A DNA stretch of 64,000 nt from Megamerina dolium (taxonomy: Eukaryota > Arthropoda > Insecta > Diptera > Megamerinidae): assembly GCA_963854835.1 (NCBI GenBank), contig OY978525.1:24141253-24205252 (forward strand), read 5' to 3'. The notes beneath the pieces are model-generated. The model made no database searches. It was not told where the DNA came from and saw nothing but the letters and a program-made list of their open reading frames with translations. Positions 35,769 to 47,576 of the stretch are shown in pieces. How positions within the stretch are numbered: the first letter of the stretch is position 1; each line of letters opens with the position of its first letter. The position numbers and the translations under genes were made by a program.

Positions 35769-36974
35769 TATCGATCGAGACGAAACTTTCTATTTTGTGG
35801 TTTTTTATCGCATCGGATATTTTTAACCCATTAGATCAAGAATTTCTGCACTATTCTCACCCATTGATTTGGAAGCTACCACAACAATACTGTAGTGAGG
35901 CTCGTTCAAGGTTCTGTGGAACATATAGTCCCAATTTTTTGCTAATTATTATACTGCTGCTGCCAATGAAAAATTGAATTTTAATCCATATAGACGAATT
36001 GTAGCTGATTAAAATTAATTGCTCAATACAGTTGTTCATAATTTCATGTATGATATGATATGATATGATATTTTAGATTGAAAATCAACGTTCGCTCCAA
36101 CTGTATTTAGAGTATAATGTGTACAGTGATCAAACTTATAGGTAGGTGATTGTCAACAATGGTGCACATGATGGTACAATGACTCTGGAGTACTAAAAAA
36201 TATTTTCAAATCATTACCTATAAGACTGTTAATGAGTTCAATGCAGTTTCCTATGAATATTATTTTCTTTCTTTTTGCAATATTTTTCATATACTTATAT
36301 TTTTGAATATTTGCTATGGTTGAGATTATTATATAGTCTTTCACATATCTTCATATTTTTGTTTGTTTAGATTTTGTGTAACTACTTAAATATGTTAGTT
36401 AATTACACGTTTTGTTTGTACTACAACAAATATCAATTATCAATATTCATCCATCCTTGGTATCCATAATTGCATTGGAATTTTGTTAACCATTTCTTAA
36501 CTAATATTTGATCAATTTAATTTCAATAAAATATGGTAATACGTGTGCTCCACTAACAAGCGTCTGGATTGTTTTAGTTCAATTACAATCCTACCACCTA
36601 CCTATAAAAGCATATACATGCATCCAGCTCATAATTTCACTTATTTTGCTGTTATGCAGTGAAAGCTATTACTGTATTGCATGTAACATGCAGTACTTAT
36701 GCATCATACACTGTGCAGATAATGCTTCAGTGATTTTTCGCACTTGCAACAAAAAAACAAAACATTAATCGCTTTACAGCGAACAAATCATAATAAATGA
36801 TTTTCATAGTATAAGTATATAGTATGTAAATATGTTTGTTATAATATTTGTTTGTTTAGTTTTTTTGCTATTGAAATCGAAATTGCAAAAATATATATTT
36901 TCAGTTTTAATTTATCATCTTAGTGGATATGCTGCGATTTATACAAGAAAAATCGTTCGTAACAACATTTGAAA
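35769..36974. other. Intergenic, no feature seen
   Basis: AT-rich. A tatga run near 36055 is the only simple repeat. Short ORFs here have no recognisable content. Confidence 0.5.
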
Positions 36975-39900
36975 ATGTTTAAAACATTATGGAAATTTCT
37001 ATTACTCATATGTGGTAAATTATTAAGGATGTTTATTTTTTTTGTTTTCAATATAAACCAATATTAAACAGAATGAGCATATTGCCTACTATAATGATCA
37101 AGAAAGTAAAAAAAAGGAATAAACAAATTTTGTGAATAGTTTAATAGAATGAATTTGATCAAAAATCTATGAGAGCACTAATTTGTTATTGATTCTAATA
37201 TTGTTTAAAGAAATTTTCCAATACTAAAAGTCATATTAAACCTAGTACAAAATAATTTATGGAAAAATACTGAAAAAATCAATTTCTCTCGTGTGACAGA
37301 GGATCCATTCTGTTAAATCCGTTAACATTCTGTTCATGGCTCTTGGCAACATAATTTTAAAAATCGAAAAATTTTTATATTTTAATTTCAGTGTATCAAT
37401 CAAATTTAAGTTGCACTCAATGTTATACAACGAAACGCATTGGAAGAGAAAATAATGTAAGTAAGTATGGCCTCGATTAATTTTTCAATCCTCACAACAG
37501 TGTATAAGGATGGTTCAATAAATCCACGAAAATTTAAATCAGGAACACCGTATTCGCAAAAAAAAAAAAAAACATTTTGCTTGTCAAGAAATATGCTTAC
37601 GAGCATTTTTGTAAAAATGGAAAAAAGTGAAATTCATGTGGTCATTAAACACGGCTTTTTTTTAGCGAAGAAACCATCCTGCAATCCAAACAAAAACTTG
37701 AAAAGTATTCAACACTGGTTTACTAAATTTGGGTGCAGTCGTACTAGCACAAGTGATGCCGAATGTTGTGGACACCCAATTGAGGTCACCACACCCGAAA
37801 TGGTTGAAAAATATCCATGATATGATATTGGAGTGAAGGTGTGGCAATTCAAAGAGGCTACAGACTTATCACATTGATCAGTAGCTTCAGTTTTGCATAA
37901 ATATTTCTGTATGAAAAAGCTTTGCGCAAGATGGGTGCCTCATTTGCAATCGTTTGATAACTTTAAAGAAGTGTTTGGCGATGTTCAATCATAAACCGAA
38001 CGAGTTTTAATGCCGTTTGGTGACCGTAGACGGAATATGGACTCCTCAAAATGCATTAAAGATCAAGATACAGACGAGACAGTTAACGTCCCATGGTGAA
38101 TCGAAGCCGAAGAAGGCCAAGGTGGGTTTGAAAGGCAACAAGGACATAGAGACAGTTTTTAGTGATGCGCGCGGAACAATTCACATCGATTATCTTGAGT
38201 AGTGTAAAAAGATCACCGGTGCATATTTTGTTCAATCGATTTGAGTCGATTTGCAGTCCTTTTCCACCAGGACATCGCGACGGCGCACGAATCCGCAGTA
38301 ACAATGGCAAAACTACATGAATTAGGATATGATTACCAGGTGTACAAGCTTAAATCCGCTGTTTGCTCGTAGATGGCGTTAGTGAGCATATTGAGCTATT
38401 ATCGACTGTGCATCCTTTTTTTGTGAGTTTGACACCTGTTTACATCAATTAGTAAACATCATCAGTGATTTCATACAACAACATACATTTTTCCTCGTAT
38501 AATCATGTCTAGTTTCGTGCCAGAAAAAAAGCATATGCGGAAAGATCTACTTTTTTGCTTCAATTTGAAGAAATCTGCTGCTGAGTCGCATCGAATGCTT
38601 GTGGAGGTCTATGGTGACAGTGCGCTATCAGAAACCACTTGCAGAGGCTGGTTTCGTCGGTTCAAAGAAGGCCATTCTGACTTGAGTGACAAGAAGCCTG
38701 AAAATAGACCCAGAAAAGTTGAGGACCATGATTTGCAGGCTCTTTTGGATGAGAACGACATCCAATAGCAAAAAATGCTTGCCGAACAGTTAGGTTAGGC
38801 AAATACTTTGAATAAATTAATTTTTGGCTTTCTATAAAAAAAATTTGTTTTTTTTTTTACCGAAAAACAGCGGATTTAAGCTTGTACACCTGGTATATAA
38901 TATATTTGGAAAGTGTTAAAGAACTAACCTCAAATTGAAAAAAATACAATAAAGAAAATATAGTACAACATAGACATATTGAGAATTTTTAGCCTGGCAA
39001 CCCTAAAGAATTATTTGAATACTATTTTCACTTCGAGCATATTTACCCAATCAAAAGTTCTTAAACGCTAAAAAAGGCGATCGTGCATCCTTTCCCAATA
39101 CCATTTGAATGCAAAAGAAATTGTTCAGCCTAAAAAGAACAACGAGTATAAATATGCAAGAAAACTATGAAACAATGTCATCGTGAACTATCAAATGATG
39201 TGATCTTAATTATTACAGGTTACGAGATTTGGATATGTTCATATTAAACGCACAATCTAGTCGGAGATGTTTGAAAATTTTCTGCTGCTTCCCTCTGTAG
39301 TTATATGAAAATGTTGCTATTGTATATACATATGTACATGTTGCCGCATAATAACGTTCAAAAAATGCAATGTTGCCAAATATATGCCAATATGTTTGCA
39401 AAAATACCCATTAATGACCGTTTAAATTTTATTCTAGTGACAATTCTGTTGACATTTTTTTATATGAATATCATTTTCATTATTGTTGTTGGTACTTTTG
39501 TACCTATTACTTACATATGTAGGGTTGGAAAGTTATCTACATAAGTGATCCTCCAATGATGAGGCCGAAACAATATGTTATGCCAGCAAAAAATCACATA
39601 ATTCCACATGTTGTTGCTCATCGACCTTCTCTACCAGTAATGACTGCAACAGCTCATTTATCACCAGTACAAAAGCAACAGCAGTCGAAATTAATGCCAT
39701 ACGAAATGTTTACGTATATGAACAGATATAAAAGGCAACCACCATTTGGATTGCACTTAACTGCAGGAGGAGGAGGAGGAGGTGGAGGAGGAGCAGGTGC
39801 GGGAGCACCAATGTTGGGTGGCGATTGGAGGTATGTGTGTTAAGTAAATCAAATGTGTTGAAAGTTTCTATGTTAGAATTTGAAATCAATATTATTTATT

Positions 39901-42900
39901 AGTGATAAGATGACTACTTAGCTTAATTCCCTACTTCTTCAATAATCCTATTCCATATTCCATATTCCAACTAGAGTCCACGGCAGACAATCATGCGTGA
40001 ATTTTCTAAAGTTCTATCAATAACTATGAAATGATAAAGAACGTCAGTTTTCTTCCTTTCTAAAATGATTCCAATACTCTTAACTAATTCACATATTTTT
40101 ATTTTATTCTTAAAGTATGGGGAACCACTTTTTCAACAATCATTTTAAAGTAGTTTTCCCTAATATATTTCATAGGTCGGTATAAACTATTTTGTAGCGG
40201 ATGAATTAGTTTTTTGAATAAATATTAAATCACTATCGATTTGAAATTCCATATGCATTTATATAAAGAATGTAATATTTCAGTAGATTTACAATAATTT
40301 CTTATGTTACTAGAATTATCTAAATTATCGGTGACAAAGCTCAGAAAAGTAACGTAACCTATTCTATAAATATATACAGTAATTTTAATCATGAAATAAA
40401 TTATAAATTATTTCTCTCACAATTTATAATTTTTTCTTTACGAGAACATTTTCTAGAAAACCATCGCCATTTTATAAAACACCTCACACAACACCGTATA
40501 TGAGTAGTCTGGCAACACGTTTGATGTTGCTAAACAACATGGCGGCTATTAAAAATTATGAAATGTTATTACTGCAACGCCTTAATGCTACGGAACATGG
40601 TAAAGATGCGATGTTGGCAACAAAATCTCCAACAGCCACAAATTTACAAAGTGACATTCAAAATTTTAGGCCAAATGATCGTATAAATGTGGTGGTACAT
40701 CAGCATGATGATTACATCAATCACCACAACAACAATAATAATAATCATATTAATAACATAAATCATATAAAAAATGATCAGAACAATCACTACGATAAAA
40801 ATAATAATCAAATAATTGTATCAACTCCAACAACTGCTCTAGTAGAAGTGAGGCCACCACCATTTCGTGAACAATTAATGAAAAATGAATTTCGACCATT
40901 GTTGCCGCATTATGGTGTCAGTGGAAAAGTTGATTTTCATGCGGCACCATTACAATATGGGTCATCGCCTGCTTACAGCATCAGTGATAGTACTACTAGA
41001 TCAACAATAACAAATCAATGGCAACCACAAAAACAATCAAATGGCCATTCGATACATAGTGCAATGTCAAATTTTGTACCATTGTATGCTAGTGGTGGTA
41101 GTAATGTACTTTCCAACGTAGTGGATCACGATAATAAAATACGTATATCACAAAAACATGATATTGCAACAAAGAACAACAACACAAAAAGGCTACACAA
41201 CGATTATGATGTAACATCAGCAGAAGCTAATGTTGATATATTGCGAACAAATTTTCAGCCACATTCGTCCACTAATTTCGAACAATTTAAATATAGTGAT
41301 GCAATATTGAGATCATTGAAAAGTTTGTTAAATAGTCAAATTAAACATCCGCGTAACAATAATTTGAAAATTGCTAACGCTAGTGTGCTTGAGAATAGTA
41401 AAATCAGTGTGACATTACCTTTGGCTGTCACCTCGGTTGCACCGAAGAAAAAATATCGAAATTTAAAATTGCCAAATAAATCAACCACTTTTACACCATT
41501 AACAACTGAAAACAATGCTGGTAATTTATATGAATCAACACAACAAACACAGCCAACACAACCAACAACAACAACAAGCAGCACCATTTTGGACTGGTTA
41601 CCGAATGGGTGGCGCGGTATAGGTGAAGAATATTTTAGTAAGCCACCACGAAAATACAGCGTAACACCACCCACAACAACATTAACACCGGACCATTCCT
41701 ATGAAGATGAAATGGACGAAGAAGAAAAAGCAAACGGTTTACTACATCAAATAGGACACTATGGGCAATTTACAACACCCCTGTCCACAGCAGCAATACT
41801 AGTGTTAAATGAAACAACAACCCTGACAAATATTTTTACAACATTGCAACCAGCAACAACAACACCAACATCATCAATAAATTCTGCATCAAAAGTTTCT
41901 AACATATCAAATTCGGGCTCTCCGAAGAAGCAATATGGTAAAGGTCGTTATCAAACCAATACGGCGAATGCCAAAGATGGGCAAATGATGAGACAAATAA
42001 CAGCAACAACAACAAATGCGAATTTCATCAATACTAACGAAAATAATAATAGTAAAATGCAAAAGATTTTGAATGCAACAAATAAAAGAAAAAAATTGTA
42101 TGGTTTACGACCGACAATATTACCATTAAAATTGAAAATACCCAATAAAAATGCAACAAGGAGAACAACAACAACAACTACTACTACTACTACTGCATCA
42201 CCACCAACAACGACAACAACCACGCAATCTTTGGCAAGCATGAACAAAAATCAAGAAGAGTTCGACGACGTCAAGGAGGAGGAGACGAATCACAAACACT
42301 TGCATCGTATAGTTGAAGAAATCCCAAAATCAAAGGAGAAATTTAAAAGAAAAACACGTAAAGATTCGAAAAGAAAACGTTTACCGAAGAGAAGAAAATC
42401 AGTGGAGCCGAACCAAGATGGTATAAAAGACTGTAATAAATCGAATATTGAAACATGTAGTAGCGTAGTAGCAACAGAAAAGACAACAACAACATCGACT
42501 ACATCACGATCGGTTGTAGCAAATCGTAGAAGAATTATGTCTACTACAAATAGTCCGTCATCATCATCATCATCATCATCGGCATCCCCACTTGTACGAC
42601 GAGGTACAATACAATATCATTATAGAAGTAATGTACAAACGGAGCGAGGAAAACGAAGAAGAATCCCCACCACTGCCAGCACAACCACTAAAACTATCAC
42701 GACCAGTGGCAGCACCACCACCACCACCACTAGACCCAGAACTACTCCTAGCACACGCAATACAAATATATCAATAATACCAAGCACAATGGTATCGATT
42801 CCCTTAAAGACTAGTACGGATATTAGTCGTACTGGTTCTACTACGGTTACATCGACTAATAGTGCTGCCACATTGATGTCATCTGCTAGTCATGAAAGTA

Positions 42901-43196
42901 ATCGTTATAATAGTGACAATCAAATGGAATCGGCTGTTATGAAAATTAAGAATACGCATTATAATAGTAAACATAAGCGTGGCGAGGGTATAAAAAATAC
43001 AAATATAACAACATCATCATCATCATCGCCATTAATAACATCATCAACAACAACGGCAGCTGCACTGTTTAACACGAATAGACAATTTCCACCAGCACTT
43101 ATTGGCTTAGATGACTTTTATATGCACATTACAGCAACGACCGTTATTCCACCATTGCCCATCGAAGTGCAATTTCGAAAAATTAAATATAATTAA
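36975..43196 (+). CDS. Predicted secreted Thr/Asn-rich low-complexity protein
   Basis: Model of four exons: 36975-37014, 37392-37456, 39523-39830, 40457-43196 (TAA), gt/ag borders, phases 1, 0 and 2 closing to 1050 aa. The large last exon alone is an 898-codon ORF from its first Met. The first exon gives MFKTLWKFLLLIC, a short signal peptide in good start context (gaaaATG); the mature part begins near VYQSNLSCTQCYTTKR. Later come a nine-Gly run (about 117-125), an Asn/His tract (about 226-255), mucin-like Thr runs (about 707-728) and a Lys/Arg-rich block (about 763-788, KRKRLPKRRK), ending LPIEVQFRKIKYN. I recognise no domain. AATAAA at 43245-43250 suits a 3' end. Exons 3 and 4 are firm; exons 1 and 2 rest on phase and signal-peptide logic. 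If they are wrong, translation could start at 39556 (1004 aa, no signal). Mariners occupy intron 2. Confidence 0.75.
37617..38335 (+). pseudogene. Mariner transposase pseudogene (outer, 3'-truncated)
   Basis: Begins MEKSEIHVVIKH as in SETMAR/mariner transposases, then GCSRTSTSDAECCGHPIEV TTPEM (helix-turn-helix end), a broken middle with KWVPHLQ-like words, VTVDGIWTPQ (first catalytic Asp), SDARGTIHIDYLE, FHQDIATAH (second Asp) and AVTMAKLHELGYDY. Several frameshifts and stops break it. The third catalytic residue is missing because the homology stops where another mariner is inserted at 38336, and I cannot find its continuation beyond 38895. Sense orientation in intron 2 of the secreted-protein gene. 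Confidence 0.85.
38336..38893 (+). mobile_element. Internally deleted mariner element (inner)
   Basis: 558 bp bounded by 29-bp perfect inverted repeats that begin ccaggtgtacaagcttaaat, with a TA dinucleotide on both sides (38334-38335 and 38894-38895), the mariner target duplication. It carries only the start of a transposase gene, so the catalytic part was lost by internal deletion. It is inserted in the outer mariner pseudogene. The perfect repeats indicate a fairly recent insertion. Confidence 0.92.
38505..38768 (+). CDS. Truncated mariner transposase, DNA-binding part only
   Basis: 87-aa ORF: MSSFVPEKKHMRKDLLFCFN, then KKSAAESHRMLVEVYGDSAL and SETTCRGWFRRFKEGHSDLS, as in the N-terminal helix-turn-helix of mariner transposases, followed by PRKVEDHDLQALLDEND and a stop. 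The DD34D catalytic domain is absent. If translated it could bind the element ends without cutting; that is inference. No sign of host use. Confidence 0.8.
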   Translation: MSSFVPEKKHMRKDLLFCFNLKKSAAESHRMLVEVYGDSALSETTCRGWFRRFKEGHSDLSDKKPENRPRKVEDHDLQALLDENDIQ

Positions 43197-44704
43197 TTAT
43201 CTCGGAATTTCATTCGACCAAAATGTAAAATAACTTTTTATATTAATAAAATGCAAATATTTATTTAAATATTCGATCCTACGTTGTTCACTTTCACGTT
43301 TCGCTTATTAAAAAGTCTGATTTAATTTTAATATACTTACTGTAGCGAGAGAAATTGAATATTCGCTGTACGGCTTAGCCATTTGAAAGGTGGAATTATT
43401 TATGAATGAAGCTCTATTAAACTTCTAGGTACAATTTTAATTACTCTAAAGGACCAGGTTAAGATCATTGTAATGCAGATGGTCATATGATTGCAGATCA
43501 TTATGCTCTTGGTGTTGATCTTCAAATATTTTAATTTCTTTATTAAGCCGAGGAGCGTTTTTTTTTGCATTTTCTTTGCTAAGTTTGGCAATAACGAAAT
43601 ATAAGCAATTTTGCTACTTTGGTATTTCTTCAAAATTTTAATTTTCCATTGAAAGTAACAACAATATTACGGTGACCGTTTGCTTAGAATCGCCTGAATC
43701 GAATGTAAAGAGAGAAGGGAATATAGGTTAATGCGCTTACATTACTATCTCTTTCTATCATTAAAAGTGAACCTACATAATGTCATCGTGCGATTGCATT
43801 CTCGTAAACATCTTAAAGTTATTGTAGCTGCTGAGCCATTTAGAGCATTATCGTATCAACGTTTTTGCATTCAAATGGCAGCTGTCACTTTCCGCATGGA
43901 AATAGAGTTAATCTCACGAGATTTTGCTATAAAAGACTATCAGTTATCTTGCATTTTTACGCTCTCATTTTTGGATTCTCTGTCACATAAATCGAGTATG
44001 CGGACTCTTTCCAGTCGACACTTGTCAATAATTTATAAGGTCATCAAGCATATCTTGACACCTGTTTAAAAATATATAATTGTTCAAACGTATTTTAATA
44101 ATTCTTAATGGTGTTTTTCGTAAACTAAATCATAGTTAAGAGAGAAAAAATTACAGAATCTTTTATTGAAATGGGGTTGGTTTATAGAATGCTTGAATAA
44201 TAATTAGAAATTAAATTTTTTCACAGAAATTTTCGGTTACTTCGCAAAACCATATCTACACGATGATTGTATGACATTTTCGTGCTCAAACAAAATACAT
44301 GTAACTGATTGTTGGTGTCGCAGTGCTACTACCTATAATAAAGAGGCCTCGTGGAGTTTTCTGAAACAATGTTGCATTACCACCTTTTCACAGAAAATTT
44401 CATTTGTACATGATTTTCATTTATTTGTTGAACATGTAAGTGTTTTTGCAAAAAATAGTTTTATGTACTTAAATCTCGTTTTTGTTTGAAATTTTCCCCA
44501 TTCAATTTCTGTTTGGCATCAGAATACATACTTTACAATGTTAAACAATAGGATTTAACCACGATATAAATACACAGATAGGTCCACTCGCTCTTTTTGT
44601 CGGCCATTTTAACTATTTGACGTTCAAAAGAAAACATAAATTTTGTACTAAAAGTAAAAAAGTACTAAACGTATTTAGAGTAATATATATTACAAAAGAT
44701 CTTA
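43197..44704. other. Intergenic, no gene recognised
   Basis: A 112-codon ORF at 43731-44069 is the longest open stretch. Its composition is ordinary, with no motif or splice context, and I do not call it a gene. Confidence 0.5.
43245..43250 (+). other. Poly(A) signal of the 36975-43196 gene
   Basis: AATAAA 49 bases after the stop codon, in AT-rich DNA. Confidence 0.6.
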
Positions 44705-45200
44705 TAGCCTAGACAGACGGCAGCCTAATTCCGGATTACCGAGTTAATTCGAATTAACTCGGGCATTAACTGTAGCTAATTCGCATAAACTCTATGAGTT
44801 AATTCTCAAAATAAAAGAGGATTAGGGCAATTTGCGATGGCAACACTGCTGAAAATTGTCTATTGTGAATTTTTCTCCATCCTTTTTACAAAATATTAGG
44901 TGTGTTCGCTAACAAAAAACTTTCAACAATTGTTTACAGTTTTCAACATGAAAAGTGTTGGCGAACAAATAAATCCAGCTGTCAATTATGAACGGTGAAT
45001 GTCAATTAACAAGTTTCTGATAGTTTTCAGTTCACGTACTTCTTGTAGATTTTCTCATATCGAGAGTGATAGATGATTGAAATTGATAAAACAGCAATAG
45101 CCGTTTAGTTAATCCGCAATACTGCCGTCTGTCAGGTTATTATTTTATTCGGATTAAGTGCGCCGGTAATCCGGAATTAGGCTGCCGTCTGTCTTGGCTA
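44705..45200. mobile_element. Harbinger-like MITE, copy 2 (inverted relative to copy 1)
   Basis: 496 bp with ends tagcctagacagacggcagc and its inverse (one mismatch, cttggcta), flanked by TTA on both sides (44702-44704 and 45201-45203). The inside matches copy 1 at 26799-27325 as reverse complement, for example the mirrored ttagggcaatttgcgatgg and gttttcaacatgaa stretches. Confidence 0.85.
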
Positions 45201-45203
45201 TTA

Positions 45204-46127
45204 TAGGTAGTTAATACTTTTCTAATAATACCGCAATTTTTAAATTGAAATTTGCATTAAATTGAAATTTGAAATGAAAAAATATTGCTGCTTATTTCTT
45301 TATTGCTTAAATATTTATGCAAAAGTAATGAAGTAAGGCTAAACCACTTCCTGTCACTCGTATACAGGCAAGTGAAGTGACTGGCGGCATGCAACGTTGC
45401 CAAAGAGAAACTACAAAAAATTCCCATTGTATGCTCAGCCCATTTTGCGATTAGGGATATGCCAATGGGAAAAACACGTAACCTTGTGTAAATTTTATTT
45501 ACTTATTTTATCTATTTTGGAAGAACAGCTCTTCGTAATCGCTATTTAAATCATAATATAAAATTAATCAAATGTTCGAATGTTAATAAAAAATTAGGAA
45601 AACCATCACTTTATAAAACAAACATAGGAGTTACAAAATACATTGCATAATATTATATTTGAAGTTTAACAATGTGCTTTAGAGTATTGACAATAAATTT
45701 TAACATGAAGTTTTCGATCATCCGTCATAAATTTTGTGAGAGAATGAAAGCGGAACTATCTGTAGTTTTATATCATGGACTTTAAACATTTTCGATAATA
45801 TATGATCATGATTTTATTACACAAATATAATTTATTGCATAATTTTCAGATATTTCTTAATGACCTTCAGGCTTATAGAATATTGGTGAAAATAACAACG
45901 AAAATCGAGTCGTTTTAGTGTTATTCATTATGAAAATTAATTCCTTTGCGGAAAAGCAATATTTTATACTAAAATTATATGAATAGAATATCGCACACGA
46001 CACTGATATTAAAACATTGCGCTAGGAGATAGTTTTTTATATATAACGATATGGCAGCATCGTTTGTGTTCGTTCGTTAGAATTGTGACGTTTAGCAAAG
46101 AAGCAACCAACTTCATTGCAAAAAACG
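45204..46127. other. Intergenic DNA upstream of RpS26
   Basis: AT-rich, with no gene or element recognised. The RpS26 promoter should lie in the last few hundred bases. Confidence 0.5.
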
Positions 46128-46144
46128 TCTTCCTTTCTATTTTC
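46128..46144 (+). promoter_or_regulatory. RpS26: Candidate 5' TOP pyrimidine tract of RpS26
   Basis: The pyrimidine-rich tcttcctttctattttc lies 28-44 bases before the start codon. Ribosomal protein mRNAs usually start at a C within such a tract, which places their translation under TOR control. The exact start site is inferred. Confidence 0.5.
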
Positions 46145-46171
46145 AGTGCTCACGGAGATAGTTGTATCAAA

Positions 46172-46942
46172 ATGGTAAGATATTACTTGGAACTATTTAT
46201 TTATATAAAAGCATATGAAATGTGTTGTATTGTAAAAGGAAAATTATTTTTTAATCATGAGCAATGAAAAATGTACTCGTGCAATGTGACTAAAGTACGG
46301 AATCAGTGAATATTTGTGGGAAACGAGTGCAAGCACGTTTATTAATCATACAATTCGTTTGTTGGTTAATGGCGATGATAGAAAAGTGTGTTCTGTCGGC
46401 GTGTATTCTACAAAAGTGATGAAAAATAAAATTTGTCTACCATAAACTTAACTTTTTATAAGTATTTAAGTTCAAAAATTATGATTATATCAATGTTAAA
46501 CACATTTTTTCTCGTTATTATTTACAGACAAAGAAACGTCGTAATGGAGGACGGTGCAAACACAACCGCGGCCACGTAAAGCCAGTACGTTGCACAAATT
46601 GTGCTCGCTGTGTGCCAAAAGACAAGGCCATAAAAAAATTCGTAATCCGTAACATTGTTGAAGCAGCTGCTGTCCGTGACATCTCTGAAGCTTCTATCTG
46701 GGAAAGTATGTATATAGTTGATAATGATTAAAACAAGAACAACGAAGAAATAATCGATAATCCATTGTTTTTACTCAGGTTACACTCTACCTAAACTGTA
46801 CGCAAAGTTGCATTACTGCGTATCGTGCGCTATCCACTCCAAAGTGGTGAGAAACAGATCAAAGGAGGCCCGTCGTATTCGTACGCCACCTGTAAGATCC
46901 TTCCCTAAGGATATGGCGCGTCAAAATCAAAATCGTAAATAG
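46172..46942 (+). CDS. RpS26: 40S ribosomal protein S26 (eS26), complete
   Basis: Component of the small ribosomal subunit at the mRNA exit channel. Exons 46172-46174 (ATG only), 46528-46705 and 46779-46942 (TAG) give 114 aa, the length I recall for Drosophila. It begins [20 protein letters not shown], has the zinc-binding pairs C23-x2-C26 and C74-x2-C77, the near-invariant [19 protein letters not shown], and the insect tail [13 protein letters not shown]. Residue 11 is Cys; Drosophila has Asn there as I recall, and it is not a zinc ligand. The first coding exon holds just the Met codon, a common layout for ribosomal protein genes that lets a TOP leader and an intron precede the body. Poly(A) signal at 47044-47049. 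Confidence 0.98.
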
Positions 46943-47576
46943 ATTTGATGGAGCGACAACAACAATAACAACAAAATTATATATTACATTAAGAATATTG
47001 AATATATGACGGAACATGTTGGTCATGTTCATTTTGTGTAAAAAATAAAAAATGAATATAAACTGTGTTTATAAATTCAATCTGAAAACTTATTGTTAAA
47101 TTAATGGATGTTTTTTTCAGAATTTGTTTAGGTGCTGTTCATATCGTATGCTAGTGGGTGCTGCTAATCTTTAAGAAAGATTTCTTTTTTAATTTTGGAA
47201 CTTGGTCATACTTTTATGTTTCATATCCCTTATTGTTCCCTCTATAAATTTCCGGCCGAACAATTCGGAATGCAAATAACGTGTTTTCAATTTCACTTTC
47301 AATCAAAATTGATTCAACAATTTTGTATAAATTACAAATTCCATTTTCTTGTGTGTTTGAAATTGAATTTTTATTTCGTGAGATTCCTGTTCATATTATT
47401 TTGGACTTGTAATGTGCGATTGCGAGTATTTAAAGAATCGGTTCTGTCGAGTCCGGTTCCGGTTCTCAAAAAAGTGCTAATAGAAATAGGGAACAAGTGC
47501 AGAATACGACCTCCTAAGGGAAACAAAAATTAAAAATTGCCTCGGATAGAGCTTATTTTTGTGAATATAATAAATC
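46943..47576. other. RpS26 3' UTR and intergenic DNA
   Basis: AATAAA at 47044-47049, about 100 bases after the stop, is the likely poly(A) signal. The 112-codon ORF at 47195-47533 is aromatic-rich low-complexity DNA read as protein and is not called a gene. Confidence 0.6.

Noticed and set aside
42620..42871. Open frames on both strands opposite the Thr- and Ser-rich coding exons (also 41336-41674, 41951-42247, 49328-49885, 50527-50826, 51585-51908)
   Set aside because: They are shadows of real coding exons: Thr codons (aca) read in reverse as poly-Val/Cys, with no motifs or splice context of their own.
43731..44069. 112-codon ORF between the secreted-protein gene and RpS26
   Set aside because: No motif, no splice sites in phase, ordinary AT-rich composition; a chance ORF is the simplest reading.
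46175..46527. Possible snoRNA in RpS26 intron 1
   Set aside because: A gtgatga C-box-like word occurs, but I found no D box, and the stem sizes do not fit an H/ACA RNA.
47195..47533. 112-codon aromatic-rich ORF after RpS26
   Set aside because: The Phe/Leu-rich composition follows from T-rich DNA. It lies just past the RpS26 poly(A) signal and has no recognisable homology.
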